Shown here in pieces: positions 26,320 through 34,122 of a stretch of 64,000 bases of DNA. The position numbers and the translations under genes are program-made. Source of the stretch: Bacteroidales bacterium (GTDB lineage Bacteria > Bacteroidota > Bacteroidia > Bacteroidales > UBA932); NCBI GenBank assembly GCA_017561885.1, contig JAFZBF010000040.1, forward strand, positions 104,686-168,685, read 5' to 3'. The stretch's first letter is position 1. Every line of letters begins with the position of its first letter. The notes under the pieces were generated by a model. That model was not told where the DNA came from and did no database searches. It saw only the letters and a program-made list of their open reading frames with translations.

Positions 26320-27480
26320 ATGGCAAGTTTTAAGAATAACGGTAAGCTGAAACTCCTGATTATTGTCGGCACGAGACCTGAGATTATCCGTCTCGCGGCG
26401 GTTATCAACAAATGCAGAAAGTATTTTGACTGTCTGCTTGCTCACACCGGTCAGAATTATGATTACAACCTCAACGGGGTGTTCTTCAAGGACCTGAAAC
26501 TCGCAGATCCGGACGTGTATATGGATGCAGTCGGAGTAGACCTTGGCGAGACTATGGGCAACATCATTGCAAAAAGTTACCAGTTGATGGTTGAGGTGAA
26601 ACCTGATGCGGTGCTGGTTCTTGGCGATACTAATTCCTGCCTTAGTGTGATCGGGGCGAAACGGCTACATATACCGATTTTCCATATGGAGGCAGGTAAC
26701 CGCTGTAAGGATGAATGTTTGCCGGAAGAGACAAACCGTCGTATCGTGGATATTATATCGGATGTCAACATGGCGTACAGCGAACATGCCCGCCGCTATC
26801 TGGCTGACTGTGGCTTGCCGAAGGAGAGAACGTATGTGACAGGAAGTCCTATGGCTGAGGTTCTGCATGATAATCTGACGGAGATAGAATCTTCAGATAT
26901 CCACGCTCGCCTTGGACTTGCAAAAGGTCGTTACATTCTTTTGAGCGCGCATAGGGAGGAGAATATCGATACTGAGAAAAATTTCCTGTCGCTTTTCAAT
27001 GCCATCAATGCTATGGCTAAGAAATACGATATGCCCATTTTATACAGTTGCCACCCAAGAAGCCGTAAACGCCTTGAGGCTTCCGGCTTCAAGTTGGATT
27101 CTCGTGTCATACAGCACGAACCTCTGGGTTTCCACGACTACAACTGTCTTCAGATGAATGCTTTTGCTGTGGTGTCTGACTCCGGAACGCTTCCCGAGGA
27201 GAGCAGTTTCTTCACAAGTATAGGTCATCCCTTCCCGGCTGTTTGCATACGTACGTCAACTGAGCGCCCGGAGGCTTTGGATAAAGCGTGCTTTTTCATT
27301 GCAGGCATCGACGAGAACAGCCTGCTGCAGGCTGTTGACACGGCGGTTGAGATGAACGCCGCCGGTGACCATGGTATACCGGTTCCTGATTATCTGGATG
27401 AGAATGTTTCAACAAAGGTTGTCAAGATTATTCAGTCATATACAGGAATCATCAACAAGATGGTTTGGAGAAAGTATTGA
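26320..27480 (+). CDS. fnlC: UDP-GlcNAc 2-epimerase family, FnlC/CapG/WbjD
   Basis: A 386-residue non-hydrolysing 2-epimerase: IVGTRPEIIRL (8-18 region), HTGQNYD, GDTNSCL, HMEAGNRC..ECLPEETNRRIVD, and SDSGTLPEE near the end. In the context of FnlB and FnlA it performs the final C2 epimerisation giving UDP-N-acetyl-L-fucosamine. Family members also make ManNAc, but the neighbouring genes decide. Confidence 0.9.
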   Translation: MASFKNNGKLKLLIIVGTRPEIIRLAAVINKCRKYFDCLLAHTGQNYDYNLNGVFFKDLKLADPDVYMDAVGVDLGETMGNIIAKSYQLMVEVKPDAVLVLGDTNSCLSVIGAKRLHIPIFHMEAGNRCKDECLPEETNRRIVDIISDVNMAYSEHARRYLADCGLPKERTYVTGSPMAEVLHDNLTEIESSDIHARLGLAKGRYILLSAHREENIDTEKNFLSLFNAINAMAKKYDMPILYSCHPRSRKRLEASGFKLDSRVIQHEPLGFHDYNCLQMNAFAVVSDSGTLPEESSFFTSIGHPFPAVCIRTSTERPEALDKACFFIAGIDENSLLQAVDTAVEMNAAGDHGIPVPDYLDENVSTKVVKIIQSYTGIINKMVWRKY

Positions 27481-27499
27481 TTATTTAGTAAGAAAAGAT

Positions 27500-28549
27500 A
27501 TGTCAATTTTCAAAGATAAGATACTGATGATTACCGGTGGTACCGGTAGTTTCGGAAATGCTGTGTTAAACCGTTTCATCCGTACGGATATTGGTGAGAT
27601 CCGTATCTTTTCCCGTGACGAGAAAAAACAGGATGATATGAGGCATGAATATCAGACCAAGTATCCAGATGTCGCCCATAAGATAAAGTTCTACATCGGC
27701 GATGTCCGTTCACTTGAGAGTTGCAGGAGTGCAATGCCTGGTGTTGACTATATATTTCACGCTGCTGCGCTGAAACAGGTGCCGTCTTGCGAATTCTTCC
27801 CTATGGAAGCTGTCCGCACTAATGTTATCGGCACGGACAATGTCCTTACTGCTGCCATCGAGGCAAAAGTCAAGTCAGTTATTTGCCTGTCAACGGATAA
27901 AGCTGCATATCCTATCAATGCAATGGGCATTACCAAGGCCATTGAGGAAAAGGTGGCTGTTGCCAAGAGTCGCCAGACTTCTTCTACAAAGATTTGCTGT
28001 ACGCGTTATGGCAATGTGATGTGTTCTCGTGGATCTGTGATACCGTTGTGGATAGACCAGATTCGAAGCGGAAATCCCATTACTCTTACTGAGCCTTCGA
28101 TGACTCGTTTTATAATGAGTCTGGATGAGGCGGTTGATTTAGTGCTGTTCGCTTTTGAACATGGAAAAAACGGAGATATCCTTGTTCAGAAAGCCCCCGC
28201 TTGTACAATCCAAACTCAGGCAGAGGCAGTTTGTGAACTGTTTGGGGGCAGAAAGGAGGATATCAAGGTTATCGGCATTCGTCATGGCGAGAAGATGTAT
28301 GAGACTTTGTTGACTAAAGAAGAGGCGGCGAAGGCTATTGATATGGGTGATTTCTTCGCTGTTCCTGCCGACAACCGTGACCTCAATTATGACAAATACT
28401 TCAAGGAAGGAGATACTAAGCGTGTTCTCATAGACGAGTTCAATTCCAACAACACCCGTCGTTTGAATCTTGAAGAGACCAAGGCGAAAATCGCATCTCT
28501 GGAATACATCCAGAATGAACTGAACGGCATTTCAAATCTGGCGAAGTAG
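27500..28549 (+). CDS. fnlA: UDP-GlcNAc 4,6-dehydratase/5-epimerase, FnlA/CapE/WbjB
   Basis: A 349-residue soluble extended SDR. TGGTGSFG (12-19) binds NADP; the active site reads STDKAAYPINAMGITK, with methionine in place of the usual tyrosine (MxxxK), as in CapE. ATG 27500 gives the conserved MSIFKDKILMITGG start; a longer frame from 27365 lies within fnlC and is rejected. It carries out the first step of UDP-L-FucNAc synthesis. The gene order B-C-A differs from the usual A-B-C. Confidence 0.9.
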   Translation: MSIFKDKILMITGGTGSFGNAVLNRFIRTDIGEIRIFSRDEKKQDDMRHEYQTKYPDVAHKIKFYIGDVRSLESCRSAMPGVDYIFHAAALKQVPSCEFFPMEAVRTNVIGTDNVLTAAIEAKVKSVICLSTDKAAYPINAMGITKAIEEKVAVAKSRQTSSTKICCTRYGNVMCSRGSVIPLWIDQIRSGNPITLTEPSMTRFIMSLDEAVDLVLFAFEHGKNGDILVQKAPACTIQTQAEAVCELFGGRKEDIKVIGIRHGEKMYETLLTKEEAAKAIDMGDFFAVPADNRDLNYDKYFKEGDTKRVLIDEFNSNNTRRLNLEETKAKIASLEYIQNELNGISNLAK

Positions 28550-29551
28550 ATGCTTCTTAGTGTCATTATTCCATACTACAACAGAAATGCCTTTATAGGC
28601 AGGATGCTCGATTCTCTGCTTGACCAGGATATTGCGCCTGAAGAGTATGAAATAATTGTGGTTGATGACGGAAGCGAAGAGGACCCTGTGGCTCTAAAAG
28701 AGTATATACGACGCTATCCACAGATTAGCTATCATAGAATTGATCACGCCGGCCTCTCTCCGGCGCGTAACTTTGGGCTTTCGATGGCGAGCGGTGACTG
28801 GATTTATTTCTGCGACAGTGATGATTTTATTCAGAGTCAAGTCTTGGGTAATATAATAAAGGTTGCAGAAGATAGACAATTGGAGATGATTAGTGTAAGA
28901 GTCAATCATATCAAACCATCAGATCAGTTGCTGCCACCTGTTATTAATTTCAGTATGGTCTCTGAAACGATTAAGGGTATAGAATATATTGATAATCCGC
29001 AAATTCCTTTTTCCTGGGGTGTTTTTGCCTATTTGCTTCGCCGTTCAGTGATTGAATCCAATAATCTTTCGTTTCGAAGTATCTTTTATGTTGAAGATCG
29101 CCAGTTTCTACTAGAACTTCTTCCGTGTGTTTCCCGTTTTGCCAATATTGATGTTGATTTGTATTATTATGTACAGAATGAAGACTCAATATTGCATTCA
29201 AGGAAAAAACATGACAGAACGGAGTTTGCTCCCGCATTGATGACATATATTGAAGGTCTCTCAACATTTATTCAAAACCCATCTATACCGCAACGAATTA
29301 AAGAATATCTCCATATTAATGAGAGAATAAGGTGGTCCTATTCTTTGCTGACACATGTTTTCAGGTATTATCCAGTGAAAACTACTATTGATGCTATCAA
29401 TAGCCTTCAGGAAATGAGTATCTATCCTCTTGACGATACTTGCAAGAAAATTTCCTCACGAAGGATAAAGCTTGTAAACAATAAGAACATATTTATATTC
29501 CTCTGTCGTCTCTACCATCTAGTTCCGGCTAAGGTGAGAATGAAATTATAA
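28550..29551 (+). CDS. Glycosyltransferase family 2
   Basis: A 333-residue GT2 enzyme starting at the base after the FnlA stop. It has SVIIPYYNRNAFIGRMLDSLLDQD, IIVVDDGSEED, the donor-site LSPARNFGLSMASGDWIYFCDSDD (DxD-like), and EDRQFLLELL, in order for a GT-A fold. It has no membrane segment. With the GT at 5735 and the WbuB-like enzyme it makes three candidate transferases for the repeat unit. Base composition falls again towards its 3' half. Confidence 0.85.
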   Translation: MLLSVIIPYYNRNAFIGRMLDSLLDQDIAPEEYEIIVVDDGSEEDPVALKEYIRRYPQISYHRIDHAGLSPARNFGLSMASGDWIYFCDSDDFIQSQVLGNIIKVAEDRQLEMISVRVNHIKPSDQLLPPVINFSMVSETIKGIEYIDNPQIPFSWGVFAYLLRRSVIESNNLSFRSIFYVEDRQFLLELLPCVSRFANIDVDLYYYVQNEDSILHSRKKHDRTEFAPALMTYIEGLSTFIQNPSIPQRIKEYLHINERIRWSYSLLTHVFRYYPVKTTIDAINSLQEMSIYPLDDTCKKISSRRIKLVNNKNIFIFLCRLYHLVPAKVRMKL

Positions 29552-29564
29552 AACAATTAAAGAC

Positions 29565-30143
29565 ATGTTCACACTGATAAAACTTCCATATTCATCTGAT
29601 GCACTTGACCCTGTAATCAGCGCTCAGACACTTTCTTTCCATCATGGCAAGCATCTGCAGGCTTACATAGATAATTTGAACAAACTTCTTCCGGGTAGTG
29701 GCTTTGAAGGCCTGACGCTCGAGGAGATTGTGAGCAGGGCTCCTGCCGGTCCCGTATTCAACAATGCCGGTCAGATTCTGAATCATAATCTGTATTTCAC
29801 TCAGTTCTCTCCAGAACCCAAGTCAGCACCATCCGGAGATCTTGCAGCCCAGATAGAAAAGCAGTGGGGCAGTTTTGATGCTTTCAAGGCTGAGTTTGTC
29901 GCCAAGGGTGTGAACATCTTCGGCTCAGGCTGGGTTTGGCTTTCTTCTGATTCAGACGGGTCCTTGGTTATAACTCAAGAACCTGGCGCGGGGAATCCTG
30001 TAACCCGCGGATTAAAACCGTTGCTGACCTTCGATGTATGGGAACATGCCTACTATCTGGACTTCCAGAACCGCCGTGCCGACCAGTTGAAAGCATTGTG
30101 GGGAATAGTAGACTGGAGAGTTGTTGAGGAAAGATATAATTAG
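29565..30143 (+). CDS. sodB: Superoxide dismutase (Fe/Mn family)
   Basis: A 192-residue Fe/Mn superoxide dismutase with all four metal ligands: His26 (FHHGKH), His74 (LNHNLYF), Asp157 and His161 (FDVWEHAYY). Gln70 in AGQILNH is at the place where iron enzymes keep their outer-sphere glutamine, so it is Fe-type or cambialistic, as known in Bacteroides. It converts superoxide to oxygen and peroxide in the cytoplasm. It is unusual to find it inside a polysaccharide operon, 13 bp after a glycosyltransferase and 16 bp before an aminotransferase. Confidence 0.93.
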   Translation: MFTLIKLPYSSDALDPVISAQTLSFHHGKHLQAYIDNLNKLLPGSGFEGLTLEEIVSRAPAGPVFNNAGQILNHNLYFTQFSPEPKSAPSGDLAAQIEKQWGSFDAFKAEFVAKGVNIFGSGWVWLSSDSDGSLVITQEPGAGNPVTRGLKPLLTFDVWEHAYYLDFQNRRADQLKALWGIVDWRVVEERYN

Positions 30144-30159
30144 ATAGAAGCAGTACTTT

Positions 30160-31431
30160 ATGTCAAAAAGAATATACTTGTGTCTTGCTCATATGAGCGG
30201 CAAGGAACAAGCTTTTATACAAGAAGCATTTGATACAAATTGGGTGGTTCCTCTTGGTCCGAATGTCAATGGTTTCGAGGAAGATTTGAAGACATTTGTA
30301 GATTCGCTTCCCGGAGGGTATACTTTGGAGCCTGCTCACGAGGTTGTAGCTCTTTCTGCTGGCACTGCTGCGGTGCATCTAGGTCTGCTGGCATGTGGAG
30401 TCGCCCCTGGCGATGAAGTTATTGTTCAGAGTTTCACTTTCTGCGCTTCTTCCCATCCAATCACATATCTTGGAGCGACTCCGGTTTTCGTTGATTCCGA
30501 AAAAGACACTTGGAACATCGATCCTGACTTGTTGGAGGAAGCCATCAAGGACCGCATCGCCAAGACCGGAAAGAAACCTAAGGCTATTGTGCCTGTCGCT
30601 CTCTATGGCATGCCTTATCAGATAGACAGGATTATGGAGATTGCCGGAAGATATGATATTCCTGTTGTTGAAGATGCAGCTGAAGGATTTGGTTCACGAT
30701 ATGATGGACAGGTATTGGGGACTTTTGGCAAATTCGGCGTACTGAGTTTCAATGGCAATAAAATGATAACAACTTCAGGTGGTGGTGCTCTGGTCTGCGA
30801 AAATCTTGAAGACAAGAACAAGATAATGTGGTACGCAACACAGGCGCGCGAGGCATATCCCTACTACCAGCATGAAGCTATAGGATATAATTACCGCATG
30901 TCTAATATCTGTGCCGGCATCGGCCGTGGCCAGATGACGGTTGCAGATGAGCATATTGCTCACCATAAACACGTCAAAGACTTGTACAAGCATCTTTTTA
31001 ATAATGTGCCGGGCATCGAGTTGCACGATAATCCTTCGCAGAGATACGACTCAAACTTCTGGTTGAATACTATTACCATCGATCCTGTTCTTCATATCAA
31101 GGGACAGGAGAATGCTTACAAAACAGTTGTGAGAGGAGCTGTAGGTGGCGCTGCGGGAGTGGTACATGCAACCGATAATGCTCATACGGAATGCGAGCCT
31201 AACGACAATGTCGAGGCTCTGCGCGTTGTGCTTGATGCTGCTGGAGTCGAAGCCCGTCCTCTCTGGAAACCGATGCACAAGCAACCGGTTTACAAAAATG
31301 CACCGGCATATGTTAACGGCGTTTCAGAAAATCTCTTTAAAGTAGGTATGTGTCTACCGTCGGGTCCGTACGTGAGTGATGAGGATGTAAGATATATTGT
31401 GGATACTATTAAAAGTGCGATAATACGTTAA
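30160..31431 (+). CDS. DegT/DnrJ/EryC1/StrS aminotransferase (PglE-like)
   Basis: A 423-residue PLP-dependent sugar aminotransferase, somewhat longer than the usual 370-390 because of inserts near 315-345. EDAAEG (171-176) and the PLP lysine Lys201 in FNGNKMITTSGGG are intact. Such enzymes put an amino group on 4-keto-6-deoxy nucleotide sugars. The 4,6-dehydratase at 34123 would supply the ketone and the PglD-like protein at 10089 would acylate the amine, giving a bacillosamine-type donor for the PglC-like enzyme. Confidence 0.88.
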   Translation: MSKRIYLCLAHMSGKEQAFIQEAFDTNWVVPLGPNVNGFEEDLKTFVDSLPGGYTLEPAHEVVALSAGTAAVHLGLLACGVAPGDEVIVQSFTFCASSHPITYLGATPVFVDSEKDTWNIDPDLLEEAIKDRIAKTGKKPKAIVPVALYGMPYQIDRIMEIAGRYDIPVVEDAAEGFGSRYDGQVLGTFGKFGVLSFNGNKMITTSGGGALVCENLEDKNKIMWYATQAREAYPYYQHEAIGYNYRMSNICAGIGRGQMTVADEHIAHHKHVKDLYKHLFNNVPGIELHDNPSQRYDSNFWLNTITIDPVLHIKGQENAYKTVVRGAVGGAAGVVHATDNAHTECEPNDNVEALRVVLDAAGVEARPLWKPMHKQPVYKNAPAYVNGVSENLFKVGMCLPSGPYVSDEDVRYIVDTIKSAIIR

Positions 31432-31434
31432 CTG

Positions 31435-32757
31435 GTGCGTGATTTCATCATAAACCTTTCGAACCTTATCTGCGGCTATCCGCTCTTCTTCTGGCTGATA
31501 GGCGGAGGGTTGTTCCTGTTCATTTATTCAAGGGCGGTGCCTTTGAGGAGGCTCGGAGAGGCAGTCCGTTCGCTGCGTACCAGGAAGTCTGGAGCCGGCG
31601 AGATATCATCCTTCCAGGCATTGATGAGTGCTATCAGCGCTACTGTCGGGATGGGCAACATAGCCGGTGTGGCAATAGCCCTGGTGATGGGAGGTCCGGG
31701 TGCCATATTCTGGATGTGGGTGAGCGCACTGATGGGAATGGCTACCAAATTCTTCGAAGGGACTCTAACCATAATGTACAAGGGCCGCAACGACAAGGGG
31801 GAGGTTAGGGGAGGTCCTATGTATGTGATTACTGAAGGCCTTGGGAAGCGATACAGGCCTCTTGCGGTTATGTTTGCTGCTGCAGGACTGATCGGGTGTC
31901 TTAGCGTAATGCAGGCCAACCAATTCGTGGAAGCGGTATGTTCGGTGTTCGTGCCTGCCGCGGAAACAGGAGCTCCGCTGTGGATCCGTTTCGCAATCGG
32001 AGTGGTGATGACGGGAATAGTGGCCAGCGTAGTGCTTGGAGGAATCAAAAGAATTTCAAAAGTTGCGTCAAGGCTGGTTCCGGCTATGGTGACCTTGTAT
32101 TTTACTCTGGTGGCTGTAATCATCGTGATGAATTTCAGGGACATACCACACGTGTTCGCTTCCATTTTCGAGGGAGCGTTCAGCCTGAAGGCCGGGATTG
32201 GCGGACTAGCAGGAGTGGCAATCACCGGTGCGCGCAGGGCCATGCTGGTGAACGAGGCAGGTGTGGGAACGGCTATGATGATGCACGGGGCCTCCAGAAA
32301 CGCCGAGCCCGTGAGGGAAGGATTCGTGGCGATGCTCGGCCCGGCGATAGATTCCGGACTTGTCTGCACGCTGACGGCGATACCGATCCTTATAGCCGAC
32401 AGCTATCACGTGGAAGGAGTCAAAGGTCTTGCCGTGGCCCTGCAGTCGTTCGATACATTGATACCTGTGGCCGGGAAGTATCTGCTGATGGTTCTGGTGA
32501 CAGTATTCGCCTTCTCCACGATGTTCTCTTATTCATACTACGGCCGTACGTGTTCGGAGTATCTTTTCGGCAAGGACAGGGCACGTTACTACGACTGGTT
32601 CTATCTGCTGATGCTGCTCGTGGCAAGCGTAATAACACTCGATGTAGCCGTCAGCATAATGGATATGGCCTTTGCGTTGATGTCTGTTCCTACGATGTTT
32701 GCGGTGTTCAAGCTTTCGCCTAAAGTCATTGATGCCCTAAAAAAATATAAAAAGTGA
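31435..32757 (+). CDS. AGCS-family sodium:alanine/glycine symporter
   Basis: A 440-residue integral membrane protein with about ten to eleven helices and the AGCS signatures ATVGMGNIAGVAIALVMGGPGAIFWMW and GAVFW-like/ITGARRAMLVNEAGVGTAMMMHGAS. It imports alanine or glycine with sodium. It starts at a GTG three bases after the aminotransferase stop and is the first clearly GC-rich gene. It may simply be a core gene next to the locus; supply of amino acids for the ATP-grasp ligases would be speculation. Confidence 0.88.
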   Translation: MRDFIINLSNLICGYPLFFWLIGGGLFLFIYSRAVPLRRLGEAVRSLRTRKSGAGEISSFQALMSAISATVGMGNIAGVAIALVMGGPGAIFWMWVSALMGMATKFFEGTLTIMYKGRNDKGEVRGGPMYVITEGLGKRYRPLAVMFAAAGLIGCLSVMQANQFVEAVCSVFVPAAETGAPLWIRFAIGVVMTGIVASVVLGGIKRISKVASRLVPAMVTLYFTLVAVIIVMNFRDIPHVFASIFEGAFSLKAGIGGLAGVAITGARRAMLVNEAGVGTAMMMHGASRNAEPVREGFVAMLGPAIDSGLVCTLTAIPILIADSYHVEGVKGLAVALQSFDTLIPVAGKYLLMVLVTVFAFSTMFSYSYYGRTCSEYLFGKDRARYYDWFYLLMLLVASVITLDVAVSIMDMAFALMSVPTMFAVFKLSPKVIDALKKYKK

Positions 32758-32778
32758 TGATATTTACAATATAATACT

Positions 32779-32786
32779 TAAATTTG
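32779..32786 (+). promoter_or_regulatory. Bacteroidota -7 promoter element for the OmpA gene
   Basis: TAAATTTG matches the TAnnTTTG -7 consensus. It lies about 40 bases before the OmpA start, leaving a short leader. No good -33 TTTG is seen at the right distance. Confidence 0.55.
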
Positions 32787-32826
32787 CCACTTAAGGAGAA
32801 TATGTTCTAAAAACTTAATATACACT

Positions 32827-34014
32827 ATGAAAAAGACATTTGCCGTTATTGCTGCACTGCTGTTTATGACTTTCGCTGCAAGTGCACAAAATGAAAAAGA
32901 TTTCTATCCCGGTTTCTATCTGGGTCTTCAGGGTGGTGCAAACTACACTACCAGTGGTATCTGGCCTATTACCCCGACCAAGCACATCAATGTGCCGAAC
33001 TTGGCTCTGAATCTCGGTTATGATTTCACTCCGGTCTTCGGCCTTCGTGCAAACATAAGCGGCCCGTTCGCAAATTTCCCTGACCAATCAATGAAGGACA
33101 AGATCCACAAGTTCAACTACGCTCAACTTGGCTTGGATGGTACTTTCGACCTTCGCAGCCTCTTCGGAGGATATAATTACGGCCGGGTATTCAATCCTTA
33201 TGTATTCTTGGGTGGTGCTGCCAACTATCGTTTGGCATCTGACAAGGTAGCAAAGGGCCTGAACTTCGGTCTCCGTCTTGGAGCCGGTGCCAATTTCCGC
33301 CTGAGCGACCTCGTAGACCTTTCTCTCGAGTTGGTTGACAATGCTCTTCCTAATAAGTTCAACACTGTTGACGATGGTCTGTATTATCTTGGTTTCATCA
33401 AGAAACCTTATCATTGGGATGACAACCTCGCTGCCCTCGTTGGTCTCAAGTTCAACATCGGTGCTAACAACCAGCGCAAGGCCGCCGCTATGGCTGCCGC
33501 CGAGGCTGCCGCCGCTGCTGAGGCTGCACGCATCGCCGCCCAGGAAGCCGCTCGCCGCGAGGCTGAACGCGTAGCTGCCGAGAGGGCTGCTGCCGAGAAG
33601 GCCGCTGCCGACAGAGCTGCTGCCGAGAGGGCTGCTGCTGAAAGGGCTGCTGCTGAAAGGGCTGCCGCTGAAAGGGCTGCCGCCAATGCACGTCCTGCAG
33701 TAACCGAGAATGTTCTCTTCACCATCGGTCAGAGCGTTATCCGCAAGAGCGAGAACGCCAAGATCGCCCACATCGTAGAGGTGCTGAACCAGTATCCTGA
33801 CGCTACTGTAACCATCAGCGGTTATGCTGACAGGGAGACCGGTAAGCCGGATACTAACATGCCTCTTTCTCAGAGACGTTCAGAGGCTGTGTCAAAGGCT
33901 CTCCAGAAAGCCGGCATCGCAGCAAACCGTATCAAGACAGAATGGTTCGGCGACACTCAGCGTGTTGCTGCTACTCCTGAGGAGAACCGCGTAGCTGTCT
34001 GCGTTACCCGTTAA
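32827..34014 (+). CDS. OmpA-family outer membrane protein with alanine-rich linker
   Basis: A 395-residue protein. A signal peptide (1-20, ending ASA-Q) is followed by a beta-barrel-like part (about 22-215, with GFYLGLQGGANY, NLALNLGYDFTPVFGLRANISGP and LGLKFNIG-type strands), an alanine-arginine-glutamate helix-forming linker (about 217-288), and a C-terminal OmpA/peptidoglycan-binding domain (about 295-395, SGYADRETG and LSQRRSEAVSKAL). It would anchor the outer membrane to peptidoglycan. The linker is coded by a 15-base repeat (see that entry). It has its own promoter and terminator. Confidence 0.9.
   Translation: MKKTFAVIAALLFMTFAASAQNEKDFYPGFYLGLQGGANYTTSGIWPITPTKHINVPNLALNLGYDFTPVFGLRANISGPFANFPDQSMKDKIHKFNYAQLGLDGTFDLRSLFGGYNYGRVFNPYVFLGGAANYRLASDKVAKGLNFGLRLGAGANFRLSDLVDLSLELVDNALPNKFNTVDDGLYYLGFIKKPYHWDDNLAALVGLKFNIGANNQRKAAAMAAAEAAAAAEAARIAAQEAARREAERVAAERAAAEKAAADRAAAERAAAERAAAERAAAERAAANARPAVTENVLFTIGQSVIRKSENAKIAHIVEVLNQYPDATVTISGYADRETGKPDTNMPLSQRRSEAVSKALQKAGIAANRIKTEWFGDTQRVAATPEENRVAVCVTR
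33574..33683 (+). repeat. 15-bp tandem repeat coding AAERA units
   Basis: About seven imperfect 15-base units of the type GCTGCCGAGAGGGCT encode repeated Ala-Ala-Glu-Arg-Ala pentapeptides in the OmpA-family linker. All changes keep the frame. Unit number could vary between strains by slippage, changing the distance between barrel and peptidoglycan domain by five residues each time. Confidence 0.85.
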
Positions 34015-34034
34015 CGGAAATTAAGATAGTTTTA

Positions 34035-34074
34035 CAAAAGCAGATCCGCGGTGCGGGTCTGCTTTTGTGTTTTT
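34035..34074 (+). terminator. Rho-independent terminator after the OmpA gene
   Basis: A stem of about 14 bp, AAAAGCAGATCCGC paired with GCGGGTCTGCTTTT (one G-T mismatch), with a 3-base loop and a T-rich tail (TGTGTTTTT). It starts 20 bases after the stop codon and separates ompA from the dehydratase gene. Confidence 0.85.
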
Positions 34075-34122
34075 GAAGACTATTCACTATTTTCGTACTT
34101 AATATTCTGAATTTGCATTATT

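Noticed and set aside
33574..33683. CRISPR-like repeats
   Set aside because: The units are 15 bases, contiguous without spacers, and code for in-frame AAERA peptides.
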